Of a stretch of DNA of 64,000 nt, positions 1-9,953 are shown in pieces (positions within the stretch are counted from its first letter, which is position 1; the number at the start of each line of letters is the position of its first letter). The position numbers were made by a program, and so were the translations under genes. The notes under the pieces were generated by a model, which did no database searches, was not told the origin of the DNA, and saw nothing but the letters and a program-made list of their open reading frames with translations. Origin of the DNA: Chelydra serpentina (Eukaryota; Chordata; Testudines; Chelydridae); contig JBAIAC010000024.1 of the NCBI GenBank assembly GCA_037349315.1, positions 33,033,501-33,097,500 on the forward strand, written 5' to 3'.

Positions 1-1
1 C

Positions 2-640
2 AGAACGCCACTAGCCGTCACCTTCAGCCCCCAACTAAAACCTCTCCAGCGCATCATCAAAGATCTACAACCTATCCTGAAAGATGATCCCTCACTCTCA
101 CAGATCTTGGGAGACAGACCAGTCCTCGCTTACAGACAACCCCCCAACCTGAAGCAAATACTCACCAGCAACCATACACCATACAACAAAAACACTATCC
201 CAGGAACCTATCCTTGCAACAAAGCCCGATGCCAACTCTGTCCACATATCTATTCAAGTGACATCATCATAGAACCTAATAACATTAGCCACACCATCAG
301 GGGCTCGTTCACCTGCACATCTACCAATGTGATATATGCCATCATGTGCCAGCAATGCCCCTCTGCCATGTACATTGGCCAAACTGGACAGTCTCTACGC
401 AAAAGAATAAACGGACACAAATCTGACATCAAGAATCATCACATTCAAAAGCCAGTAGGTGAACACTTCAACCTCTCTAATCACTCAATGAAAGACTTTA
501 AAGTGGCTATTTTGCAACAGATAAACTTCAAAAACAGGCTCCAATGAGAAACTGCTGAATTGGAATTAATATGCAAACTAGATACCATTACCTTAGGCTT
601 GAATATTGACTGTGGGTGGCTTGGTCATTACGTTAATTGA
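2..640 (+). pseudogene. Penelope-like ORF, C-terminal GIY-YIG endonuclease domain, broken by a stop
   Basis: The frame is open from base 2 (it enters from outside the window) to a TGA at 545-547. It then reads on sensibly for 30 codons (ETAELELICKLDT and onward) to a stop at 638-640. The CAA-TGA-GAA context suggests a CGA-to-TGA change by CpG decay. Before the nuclease there is a cysteine cluster (PCNKARCQLC). The nuclease shows VIYAIMCQQC (the GIY position, as VIY), then MYIGQTGQ (the YIG motif), LRKRINGH (the conserved Arg/His region) and PVGEH (the metal-binding Glu). In this family the domain nicks target DNA for retrotransposition. The true start codon is upstream of the window. Confidence 0.85.
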
Positions 641-844
641 ATTTATTTCCCCTCCTTAAAAAACTCTTAACACCTTTGTGTCAACTGTCTGTAATGTAAT
701 GGGCCATGTTGATTATCACTTCAAAAGTTTCTACTGATAACCGTTCCTTTCAATTAATTAGCCTCTTAACATTGATATAGAGACTCCCATCTTTTCATGT
801 TTCTCTGAATGTATAAATATCTGATTACTGTATGTTCCATGCCA

Positions 845-900
845 TGCATCCGATGAAGTGGGTTCTTAACCCACGAAAGCTTATGCTGAAATAAATTTGT
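845..900 (+). other. Hammerhead-ribozyme-like motif in Penelope tail (core altered)
   Basis: CCGATGA (850-856) is followed by a stem-loop (GTGGG at 858-862 pairing with CCCAC at 870-874), then GAAA (875-878) and a short GCTTATGC stem. This is the order of a hammerhead core: CUGAUGA, helix II, GAAA, helix III. The second core base is C instead of U, which should impair or abolish self-cleavage. Helix I pairing is not obvious. Hammerhead motifs in Penelope-like elements are established knowledge; that this copy is decayed is inference. Confidence 0.5.
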
Positions 901-945
901 TAGTCTCTAAGGTGCCACAGGTATTTTTCTTGTTTTCTATGGGAA

Positions 946-2145
946 TGGTTTTCCAACCAGTTATGCATCCACTTTATAGTAGCACCATCTAGGTTATATT
1001 TCCTTAGTTTGTTTGAGAAGGTCATGCGAGGCGGTATCAAAAGTCTTACTAAAGTCAAGATATACAACATCTACTGCTTCCCCCCATCCACAAGGCTTGT
1101 TACTCTGTAAAAGAAAGCTATTGGGTTGGTTTGACATGATTTGTTCTTGACAAATCCATTTGACTGTTACTTATCTTATCTACTAGGTGTTTGAAAATTG
1201 ATTGCTTGATTATTTGCTCCATTATCTTTCTGGATACTGAAGTTAAGATGACTAGTCTGTAATTCCCTGGGTTGTCCTTATTCCCCCTTTTATACATTGG
1301 CACTACATTTCCCCTCTTCCAATCCTCTGAAATCTCTCCATCTTCCATGAGTTTTCGAAGGTCATCGCTAAGAGATTTCCTCAGTCAGTTCCTTGAGTAT
1401 CAGAGAATGTATTTCATCAGGTCCTTTTGACTTGAAGACCTCTAACTTGTCTAAGTAATTTTAAACTCGTTCTTTCCCTATTTTAGCCTCAGATGCTACT
1501 TCCTGAACTGGTGTTCATTGTGTTAGATGTCTAATTGCTACTGCCTTTTGGTGAAACCTGAACCAAAGAAGTCATTTAGCACTTCTGCCATTTCCATGTT
1601 TTCTTAGTCTCCCCCCACCTCATTAAGTAATGGTCCTACCCTGTCCTTGGTTTTCCTCTTGCTTCTAATGTATTTGTAGTATGTTTTATTGTTACGCTTT
1701 TTCTCTAGCTAGTTCAATCTCATTTTGTGCCTTGGCCTTTCAAATTTTATCCCTATATGCTTGAGTTGTTTGTTTATATTCATTCTTCATAATTTGTCCT
1801 AGTTTCTGCTTTTTGTAGGATTCTCTTTTGAGTTTCAGATAATTGAATATCTTCTGGTTAAGCAAGGGAGGTCTCTTGCCATTCTTCCTATCTTTATAAA
1901 GCAATGGGATAGTTTGTTGTGGCGTTAATAATGTCTCCTTGGAAAACTGCCAGCTCTCTCAAAGTTTTTTCTCCTTAGGCTTGCTTCCAGGATCTTAGCT
2001 ACCAACTCCGAGTTTGCTAAAGTCTGCCTTCTTGAAATCCATTGTCTTTATTCTGCTGTTTTCCCTCCCACAATTCCTTAGAATAATGAACTCATCATTT
2101 CATCATCTTTCACCCAAGATGCCCTTGGTTGGAAAGTCCCCCCGC
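946..2145 (-). mobile_element. CR1 LINE fragment, copy B
   Basis: Read on the minus strand, 1348-1118 encodes a recognisable LINE reverse transcriptase segment (EDWKRGNVVPMYKRGN, then NPGNYRLVILTSVSRKIMEQII), typical of CR1. The nucleotide sequence at 946-1320 is clearly related to 2945-3330 in the neighbouring copy. Stops and indels are frequent. The junction with copy A is near 2145, where CR1 C-terminal sequence stops abruptly and sequence matching the earlier part of the ORF begins. Both copies have the same orientation. Confidence 0.82.
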
Positions 2146-4890
2146 CCCTAATATCTAACTTAAATCTCCCTTGCTGCAGACTAAGCCCATTACTACTTTT
2201 CCTACTTTCAGTGGACATGGAGAACAGTTGTCCCCTTTATAACGGCCCTTAACATATTTTGAAGACTGTTATAAGGTCCCTCCCCCAGTTTTCTTTTCTC
2301 AAGACTCACCATGCCCAGTTTTTTAAAGCTTTCCTCATACGTCAGATTTTCTAAACTTTTAACCATTTTTTGTTGCTCTCCTCTAGACTCTGTCCAATTT
2401 GTCCACATCTTTCTTAAAGTGTGGCATCTGGAATTTGACACAATACTCTAGCTGAGGCCTCACTAGTACTGAATAGAGTGGGACAATTGCCTCCCATGCT
2501 TTACATATGACACTCTTGTTAATACACCCAGAATATTAGTCATTTTCACAGTTGCATCTTATTGCTGACTCTCATTCAATTTGTGATCCACTATAACCCT
2601 CAGATTCCCTTCAGTAGTACTACTGCCTAGCCAGTTATTCCTCCTTTTGTAACTGCATTTGTTTTTTTCTTGATAAGTGTAGTACTTTGCACTTGTCTAT
2701 ATTGAATTTCATCTTGATGATATCATACCAGTTCTCCAATTTGTCAAGATCATTTTGAATTCTAATTCTGTCCTCCAAAGTGCTTGCAATCCCTCCCAAC
2801 TTGTTGTCGTCTGCAAAAAAAAATTTAAGCAAACTCTCTTCTATTATTCATGTCATAAATGAAAATTCTTGAATAGTACTAGACCCACTGTCGGACCCCA
2901 CTAGATATGCCATCACAGTTTGACAGCAAACCACTGATAACTACGCTGAGTACAGTCTTTCAACCAGTTGTGCATCCACCTTATAATTTATCTACACCAC
3001 ATTTTCCTAGTTTGCTTATGAGAATGTAACGTGGGACTATGTAAAAAAAAGATACTAAAATCAAGATACATCATATCTACTGCTTCCCCACATTCACTAG
3101 GCCAGTAACCCTGGAAAAGAAGGAAATTCGGTTGATGTAGCATGATTTATTCTTGACTAATCCATGTTGGCCATTCTTTATAACCCTATTATCCTCTAAG
3201 TAATTACACATTTATTAATAGTTTTGTTCTAGTATTGTTCCAAATATCAAAGTTAGGTTGACTGATCTATAATTCCCCCAGTCCTCTTTTTAAAGATAGG
3301 TACAATGTTTGCCCTTCTCCAGTCCTCTGGAATCTCACCTGTCCTCCAAAGATACTTAAAGAACTATTGAAGCTATCTTAGGATGAATTTCATCAGGCCC
3401 TGCCAACTTGAATACATCTAACTTATCCAAATATTCTTTAACCTCTTCTTTCCCTCTAGTTGTTAACAACCTTTTTAGTGAAGACTGAACCAAAATAGGC
3501 ATTAAACATATCAGCCTTTTTGATGTCATCAGTTATTTGCTCTCCTATCGCACTAAGTAGAGGACCTACTCTTTTCTTTCTTTCTTTTGCTCTTGATGTA
3601 CTTAGAGAACCCCTTCTTATTGCCTTATGTCTACATATAATTCATTTTGTGCCTTAGCGTTTCTGATTTTTTCCCCCTACTTGTTGATCAATTTGTCCAC
3701 ATTTTCACTTTTTGTAGGATTCATTTTTTATTTTCAGGTCGTTAAAGAGCTCCTGATGGAGCCATATTGGCCTCTTACTATTCATCCTGTCTTTCCTTCG
3801 CATTGGAATAGTTTGCAGTGGTCTTTAATATTGTCTCCTAAAGAAACTGCCAGCTCTCTTTAAATCCTTTTATCCCTTAAATTTTCTTCCCATTTTCTTC
3901 CCACCTACCAGCTCTCTGAGTTTGTTAAAGTCTGCTTCTTTGAAGTCCATTGTTCTTATTCTTCCTTTGCTTAGAATCATGAAATCAATCAGTTCATGAT
4001 CATTTTCACCTAAATTGCCTTCCACCTGGAGGCAACCAATTCCTCTCTGTTGGTCAGAATTGAATTTAAAATGGCTGTCTCCCTGGTTACTTTCTCCACC
4101 TTCTGAAACAAAAAGTTGCCCCAATACATTCCAAGAAATTGTGTTTTTCCTTATTTTCCAAGAGATATCTGGCTAGTTAAAGTCCCCCATTACTACCAGG
4201 TCTTGTGACTTTGGATATTTCTGTTGATTGTTCTAGAAGTACTTCATCCATCTCCTTTTCCTTATTTAGTGGTCTATAGTAAACCCCTATCATGACATCA
4301 TTCCTATTTTCCCTCTTTTCTCTTCCCAGAGACTTTTTCAACTGGTCTGTCTCTCACCTTCTTCTGGACCTGAGAACAAGTGATTAAATTCTTGATTGTA
4401 TAATGCAGGGGTGGCCAACCTGAGCCTGAGAAGGAGCCAGAATTTACCAATGTACATTGCCAAAGAGCCACAGTAATATGTCAGCAGCTCCCCATCAGTT
4501 TCCCCAGCACCTCCCACCCACTGGCAGCACTGCTGATCAGCGCCTTCACCTCCCTCCCCATACCTCCCGATCAGTTGTTTCGTGGCATGCAGGAGGGTCT
4601 GGGGGGTGGGTGGGGGAGGAGTAAGTGCATGGCAGGCTCAGGAGAGGGCGTGGGAAGGGGTGGAGCGGGGGAAGGGCCTGTGGAAGAGCCAAGGGTTGAG
4701 CAGTGAGCACCTCCCGGCACTTGGAAAGTTGGCGCCTGTAGCTCCAGCCTCGAAGTCGGTGCCTGTACAAGGAGCTGCATATTAACTTCTGAAGAGCTGC
4801 ATGTGGCTCCAGAGCCACAGGTTGGCTGCCCCTGGTATAATGCAACACCTTCTTCCTTTATTATGTTTTATTCCTCCAATCTTTAAAAAG
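2146..4890 (-). mobile_element. CR1 LINE fragment, copy A, split by a hAT MITE
   Basis: On the minus strand this runs from the endonuclease/RT-proximal region (about 4890) through the RT core to the C-terminal domain. Visible pieces are the palm motif FADD with LENW and FNIDKCKVLHL (2832-2635), then the C-terminal block resembling LTYEESFKKLGMVSLEKRKL (2441-2208) and the start of the NGLxLQxGRFxLDI motif near 2150. It is heavily mutated and cannot encode an active enzyme. CR1-like sequence resumes at 4843 after the hAT insertion at 4406-4834, which shows that the hAT is younger. The 5' limit near 4890 is approximate. Confidence 0.82.
4406..4834. mobile_element. hAT-type non-autonomous element with perfect 8-bp TSD
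   Basis: Terminal inverted repeats CAGGGGTGGCCAACC at the left and GGTTGGCTGCCCCTG at the right bound 429 bp. The 8-bp direct repeat GTATAATG flanks both sides (4398-4405 and 4835-4842). An 8-bp duplication and CAGGG-type ends are the hAT signature. There is no transposase; the ORFs inside on both strands show no hAT motif. It inserted into CR1 copy A. Confidence 0.92.
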
Positions 4891-5760
4891 TACTTCATTG
4901 AGCTAAACAGTATACAACTGAAAAAGATCCACTAGGACTAATATTTAAAATCAATGTCAACTACTTAAAATTTCCATTTTCTTCTTACCCCTTCATGCTC
5001 TCGATAATAACACTATATTCTGCAGTAAGTAAAATGGACTACTTCACTATCCTATCATATACTGTACTTGTGCTAAGCTTTCATATATACTTTTCATAAG
5101 TTGCTGCTTAAAAATCTCTCAAACTCTTTACCTTAGTGCAAATTATATGAAAAGTTTTTATTGTCCCAAGTTTTTATTGCATCTAGGGTTGAATGCAAAG
5201 GATACTTTTGCTTGTTGACAGTATAGCTAGATCTAGTGTATAAGTCACAGTTTCAAAGGTAGCTTTCTGAATTTTTTGGCATGTGAAATTTTGATGTTCT
5301 TCATCACTGCTGCCACCCACCTGTAATATTGCACATCACTTCCTTTGTGTTCTCACAATTATTTCACAAGATAATACTAAAACCACTTCCTTACTCTTTT
5401 AAATATAGCCCATAAAACCAAAAGAACCTTTTTTAAAATAACCTGAGCAATCTTGAGACAACTAATGTTGTATTATTTTTAATAAACTAAGCCTAGAGCA
5501 AATCATACAGGAAGAGTAAGTTTTGAAGGCCCTTGAGCACAGTGACTACTTTTCAAACCTATCCCACCTACAGAAACGTGTCTCTGAAAAATAAATGTCT
5601 GACCTACACAGTGAAAATTTATATGTTCATTATCTGTCAAAAAGTCTCATTACTTGCTTTACCTGTGAGCCTAAAAACCCCGCTGTGTTTGAACCTGAGT
5701 GAATGTTGCATAGACTGTCTTCTGCTGTTTTGACTTCCAATCTCAGTTGACATTTAGGCA
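4891..5760. other. No recognised feature
   Basis: AT-rich sequence. The only ORF of note (5533-5733, 66 codons) has no recognisable motif. I see no splice-bounded exon or repeat structure that I can name. Confidence 0.5.
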
Positions 5761-5853
5761 CATGCTGATGAGTTCTCCTCGCGGGAAGTTAGCAGTGTAG
5801 GGGTTGACAAAATAGATAATAAATCTGAGGTCAACAGGGCTGTAGACAGCAGA
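5761..5853 (+). repeat. Left copy of a 93-bp direct duplication
   Basis: This segment recurs at 6921-7013 with about three mismatches by eye and no indel, offset by 1,160 bp. The repeat family is not recognised. It can be read as an open frame in both copies (SSREVSSVGVDKIDNKSEV), but nothing around it supports an exon. Confidence 0.8.
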
Positions 5854-6100
5854 CATATGTGTGTTTGCATAGCATGACACTCAACCCCAACTGTACATGT
5901 TCAACCAGCATGTGCATATGCAAAAAAAAAAAGAAAAAAAGAGAGGTTTTAGCATGTGCATGCAACCTAGATGCAAGTTTATAGGCCACGCTGAGGACAC
6001 TGCTTTATAGCTCAAAATTGACACACTTTATAGCTCAAATCCAATAATTTAAAGCATCCTGTTTATTTTATTATTAATAGAGCTAGGTGTAACTTTTTCA

Positions 6101-6294
6101 TAGAATCATAGAATATCAGGGTTGGAAGGGACCTTAGTAGGTCATCTAGTCCAACCCCCTGCTCAAAGCAGGACCAATCCCCAATTATTATTTTTTTTGC
6201 CCCAGATCCCCAAATGGCCCCCTCAAGGATTGAACTCACAACCCTGGGTTTTGCAGGCCAATGCTCAAACCACTGAGCTATCCCTCCCCCTTTT
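6101..6294 (-). mobile_element. Cry-I-type SINE (tRNA-derived head, CR1-derived tail)
   Basis: On the minus strand the element begins at about 6294 with a tRNA-like head. The A box is TAGCTCAGTGG and the B box is GAGTTCAATCC, followed by GAGGGGGCC. After a short A-rich linker comes a CR1-like 3' end (CCTGCTTTGAGCAGG, GGGTTGGACTAGATGACC, TTCCAACCC) and the ending ATTCTATGATTCTATG. This head-plus-CR1-tail structure is the described Cry-I SINE of cryptodiran turtles, which are mobilised by CR1 machinery. A 108-codon minus ORF spanning it is an artefact. Confidence 0.9.
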
Positions 6295-6920
6295 GGCTGA
6301 GACTTTTTGAGCAAAAAGTATAGACTAGGCAGTACTGAAACCAAATTTTCAGTTAAAAAAACAAACAAAAACCCTTCCATAAAAACCAATGTTTTGTTTC
6401 AACATTTTTGAAACAAAACATTTTTGGTTCAAAATTACTTTGATTAAAATGTCCTTTGTAATATAATATATCAAATGTTTTAAAATGATAAAGATCAAAA
6501 CAAAATATTTCAACTTGTAAAAATGAAACGCTTTGACCCAAAACAATTTTTTAACTTCCTGATTTGCTGAAAATGTTGTTTATGCTTTGACCAAAACCAA
6601 CTTTCCCCCTGCTATTTTTGTTAATTGCCAGCAAAATGAAAAATCCATTATTTGCACAGTTCAAATACTATTAACTGGCTGCTCTGTTCATAGTCCACGC
6701 CACACTTTCTCCAAAAGTAAAAAAACAATATAAGAGAGAATAAAATACTCATACAGGTAAAATGAAAACCAACATTACCAAAATATACTTTAGATTTAAT
6801 TTAAAGCCATGAGTGGGCATGCTGCATATGTGTATACTATATATTATTTGTTATATATCTAGTGCTACTATTAGTTTTCATTCTGTTTCTTTTGTAGTTT
6901 TTTCCATGGCTGTATCTTTA
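6295..6920. other. A/T-rich low-complexity stretch, no gene seen
   Basis: Rich in short AAACAAA, TTTGAAAC and AAAACATTTT words in both orientations, giving imperfect foldback potential between about 6340 and 6620. It may be an old dispersed repeat, but I cannot name it. Confidence 0.4.
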
Positions 6921-7013
6921 CATGGTGATGATTTCTCCTCTCGGGAAGTTAGCAGTGTAGGGGTTGACAAAATAGATAATAAATCTGAGGTCAACAGGGC
7001 TGTAGACAGCAGA
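6921..7013 (+). repeat. Right copy of the 93-bp direct duplication
   Basis: Near-identical to 5761-5853. It lies inside a 193-codon plus ORF (6813-7394) that has no recognisable domain and no conserved start context. I do not regard that ORF as a gene. Confidence 0.8.
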
Positions 7014-7814
7014 GTACATAGGCACTGGAAGGATCACCAGTCACAGAATGTTGCGGATCTAGGAACTGTCAATACAGAGTATGAAAAATGCAAACAAAAT
7101 AAAACTAGGAGAAGTTCCAGATCATTTTTCAACTTGTTGAAGCAATTTTTCACATCAACATATTTCTGGCCTAGTGTGGAAGACACGTTATATTTAGGGC
7201 TAGGTCCTGCTACCATTCATCTCAATGAGAGACAATTTTTCATCTATTGGAATGGTGCAGGATTCAAGTCCTTAATGAATATATTACCAAATATAAAACT
7301 GCATGGCTGTGTGCACAATACATATTTGTATTTCTTGTGTCAAAAATTCATGTTTAAACCTTACTACATATTAGAGTTAGGCACAGATGGTTAGTGGCTG
7401 ACTATATATGAGATATCTAAAGCCTGCTTAGTTCCTAATCTTCCTCCTAGTCCTTTTAATTAGTGGAGCAACTGTCTAGTAAAGTTCATTGTGTCCACCA
7501 TCTACTCAGGACACTGAGACCTAGTTACAAGAAAAAAGATTATTCCAAAGAATTTTTCCTGGCACTAAACTGAGTTATTTGAGGAAATTTGGGGGCAGAA
7601 CTTTAATCTGTATAAATCACCACGACTCAGTGTCAATGAAACCATACTGATTTATATGAGGTGGAGGATATTTCTGCATTATATAAAATGGTTCTTTTAA
7701 TACTAGGGAAAGAGTTGAAGGAGAAAATTTACTTAGCTTTCTACCATACTTGACCTTCTGACTTGCTAAAGGTATAGATCTCCCATAGGGATACACTTTG
7801 GACATAGTCTTAGT
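7014..7814. other. No recognised feature
   Basis: Covered in part by the end of the 6813-7394 ORF, which has no motif. No repeat or RNA gene is recognised. Confidence 0.4.
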
Positions 7815-8383
7815 TGTCACGGAGTGTGGGGGAGTCAGGCCCTGCACCCCTCTTCCCCGGATTCACTGGGAGTCTCAGCCAGCCAGTAGAACAGAAGGTT
7901 TATTAGAGATGCCAAACAGAGCTTGTCAGTACAACCAGGACCCCTCCTGCAGGCCCTTCCGGGGGGCAGGGAGCTTAGACCCCAGCCCGGGCTCCCTGCA
8001 TTTCACCCCACAGCTCCAAAAGGGGGGCAGGGAGGCCAGACCCTGACTGCCCTGTCCTCCTCTTCTCAAGCCCGCTCCAAACAAACTGTCCAGCTCCGCC
8101 TCCCCCTTTGTCTCCTTCCCGGGCCAGGAGGTCACCTGATCCCTTTGTTCGAACACCTTCAGCTCGCACCTTTGCAGAGAAGGGGCCCAGGCCATCAGTT
8201 GCCAGGAGACAGAGTGTCGGCCATTCTCTGTGTCCAGGCCCCTGCCCACACCTGCCTTCTAGGGCTCTGTAACAATCATGCACCCTTGTCCCACCACCTA
8301 GATACTCAAGCACTACATAGGGGAAACCGAGGCACCCACACAGTACTCAGGGAAAACATTAACAACAGTCCTATTTTGTCACA
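7815..8383 (-). mobile_element. Solo LTR (retroviral-type), minus orientation
   Basis: The block has TG...CA termini in the minus direction (TGTGACAAAAT at 8383, CCGTGACA at 7815). It also has an AATAAA polyadenylation signal on the minus strand (the plus strand reads GGTTTATTAGAG near 7898). It is GC-rich compared with its flanks and matches the general form of turtle LTR repeats that I recognise. No internal retroviral genes or second LTR adjoin it, so it is a solo LTR. I see no clean target-site duplication. ORFs inside it (107-158 codons on both strands) are overlapping chance frames in GC-rich DNA. Confidence 0.7.
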
Positions 8384-9192
8384 GTCTTCACTTGTCTGAT
8401 GCTGTTGGAATCATACAACTCCTCACATTATAATGAGGGAGAGCTATAGAGCTAAAAGCTGGGACTGCTGCAGTCGGTGGGGAGGGGGTAAAATGAGCTG
8501 GGACCACATCTTACCGTTTGCATCCAGATCTGGGCAGGGAAGCTCTCCCACGCTCTGGGGGAACTGGGATTCAGGTGGTGTCTCCCTCCCTCCCACACCA
8601 CATGGCCTTGGGGCAAAAGTAGAGAGGAGCCAGCCAGAGACTCCAGCAAATAGGAACAGGAAAAGACAAAGAAGGGATGTCTGGACATTCCAGTCAAAAT
8701 TGTAGAAAGTTCCGACTTCCTTTGCCCTGGGCTGACTGGCTGTTTGGCCCAACCCTCCCCCTTCTCCCTCAGTCTCTTCACCTCAGCTTCACTCTACATC
8801 AACTCCTGACCTGTCTCCTCTCACCTCCTTTCCCTTTTCTGTCAGTTTAGCTGATGACACTTCTTTCCACCCCTCCCTCTCCCAAAATCATGGAACTTGA
8901 CATTTGCTGCCATCAGTCTATTCCCTCTGCTTCGTTATTCTACCGCCATCCCGTGTCTTGTCTATTTAGATTGGAAGCTCTTTGGGGCAGCGTCTATCTG
9001 TGTCTATACATCAAGAAAACTACTAAAGAAACCACATCCATTTTTGGAAAAGGCCTATGCTACAAGGCTACTGCGAAGAATCCATGTTCTGTAGGCACTG
9101 CACGCATAAGGTCCTATCCCCTCCCTTGAGGATGTTTTGAAGACCCTTTCTGAGCATTAGCAGCCCAAGTTGGGAGTTAAGAGGACAGTTGG
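8384..9192. other. Mostly unassigned; short dispersed-repeat fragment near 8960-9010
   Basis: The words TTAGATTGGAAGCTCTTTGG and GGCAGCGTCTATCTGTGT at 8967-9003 resemble a tail common in reptile dispersed repeats. The overlapping ORFs here (90-109 codons on opposite strands) have no motif. Confidence 0.35.
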
Positions 9193-9953
9193 TGTGATAG
9201 GATATGTACACTACCCAGGGAATGAAAGGGTTAATGTGGGCCTGAGCGGCCATTCAACCCCCCTGGTTGCTCCTGGAGAGTTGGCCATGTCCAATTAAAG
9301 AATAATCCTAGAGAGGAGGGAGTGTGTGGCTTATATAAAGAAAGGAACCCTGAAGCAGAAAGAAGGTGCTGAAAGTGAGTAAATGAAGAATTCTGCAGTC
9401 ATTCTCTGGGTACTAGGGAATAAATACATTGGGAGGAAGTTGGCCCTGGAATCCTTTTTTTTGTGAGAAGAGAAGGCTGGTAAGAGACTGAGAGAGATGG
9501 AGCAGGGTCTGCTGGTCAGCTCCAGTACAAGAGCAGGATCTGAACTTCCTGAGAGCGCCTTGGGCAGTGTTCAGCTGAGGAACTTTGTAAGGGAGACTTA
9601 GAGGGATGAAATGTCAAGTCTGAGGGGTATGCAGTGGTGTTGTAGCCATGCTGGTTCCAGAGTACCAGAGAGACAAGGTGGGTGAGGTAATATCTTTTAT
9701 TGGGCCAACTTCTGTTGGTGTGAGACACAAGCTTTCACAGTGCTCTTCTTCAGGCCTGAGGCCTGTCCACTGGGCACAGAACCTTAATCAGCAACCTGGA
9801 CAGAAGGCTAAGACACTTCTTTTTGTTGGACTTTGTTGCCTCGGAAGAGGTGGGACTGAAGCATGACCTGGCTGAGTTGTGGCAAGAGACCACTGTGGGA
9901 TCAGAGTAGCTGTTGGCAAGGGCTGCTAGAGCTGAAGGAGCTGCTCCATCACA
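9193..9953 (+). mobile_element. Possible solo LTR carrying an inserted Penelope tail
   Basis: TGTGATAGG at the left and CCATCACA at the right give TG...CA ends. A TATA-like sequence (GGCTTATATAAAG, about 9330) and an AATAAA (about 9419) lie in LTR-like order. No target-site duplication is visible, and the family is not recognised. The Penelope-like tail at 9631-9760 would be a later insertion. Confidence 0.35.
9631..9760 (-). repeat. Penelope-like 3' tail with degenerate hammerhead-like core
   Basis: On the minus strand: CTGAAGAAGAGC, a short stem-loop, GAAAGCTTGTGTC, then CCAACAGAAGTTGG, CAATAAAAGATATTACC and TCACCCACCTTGTCTCTC. The order CTGAxGA, stem, GAAA is hammerhead-like. The tail occurs widely in reptile genomes. 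A related pair sits at 53347-53490. Confidence 0.55.

Larger units (their letters stand above)
1..945 (+). mobile_element. Penelope-like retroelement, 3' portion (GIY-YIG end plus 3' tail)
   Basis: The left edge of the window lies inside a Penelope-like element. It contains the C-terminal GIY-YIG endonuclease part of the ORF (2-640), a non-coding 3' region, and a terminal tail with a hammerhead-like fold (845-900) that ends near the sequence TCTCTAAGGTGCCACAG at about 905-920. Penelope-like elements encode a reverse transcriptase fused to a GIY-YIG nuclease, and many animal copies carry hammerhead ribozymes in their terminal repeats. The 5' part is outside the window. An in-frame stop shows that this copy is not functional. 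The family assignment comes from the motif pattern, not a database match. Confidence 0.85.

Noticed and set aside
6813..7394. 193-codon plus ORF
   Set aside because: No domain, low-complexity start, contains the direct duplication unit, no splice or promoter support.
7815..8399. Overlapping ORFs of 82-158 codons on both strands
   Set aside because: They lie in a GC-rich LTR and conflict with one another; no motif.
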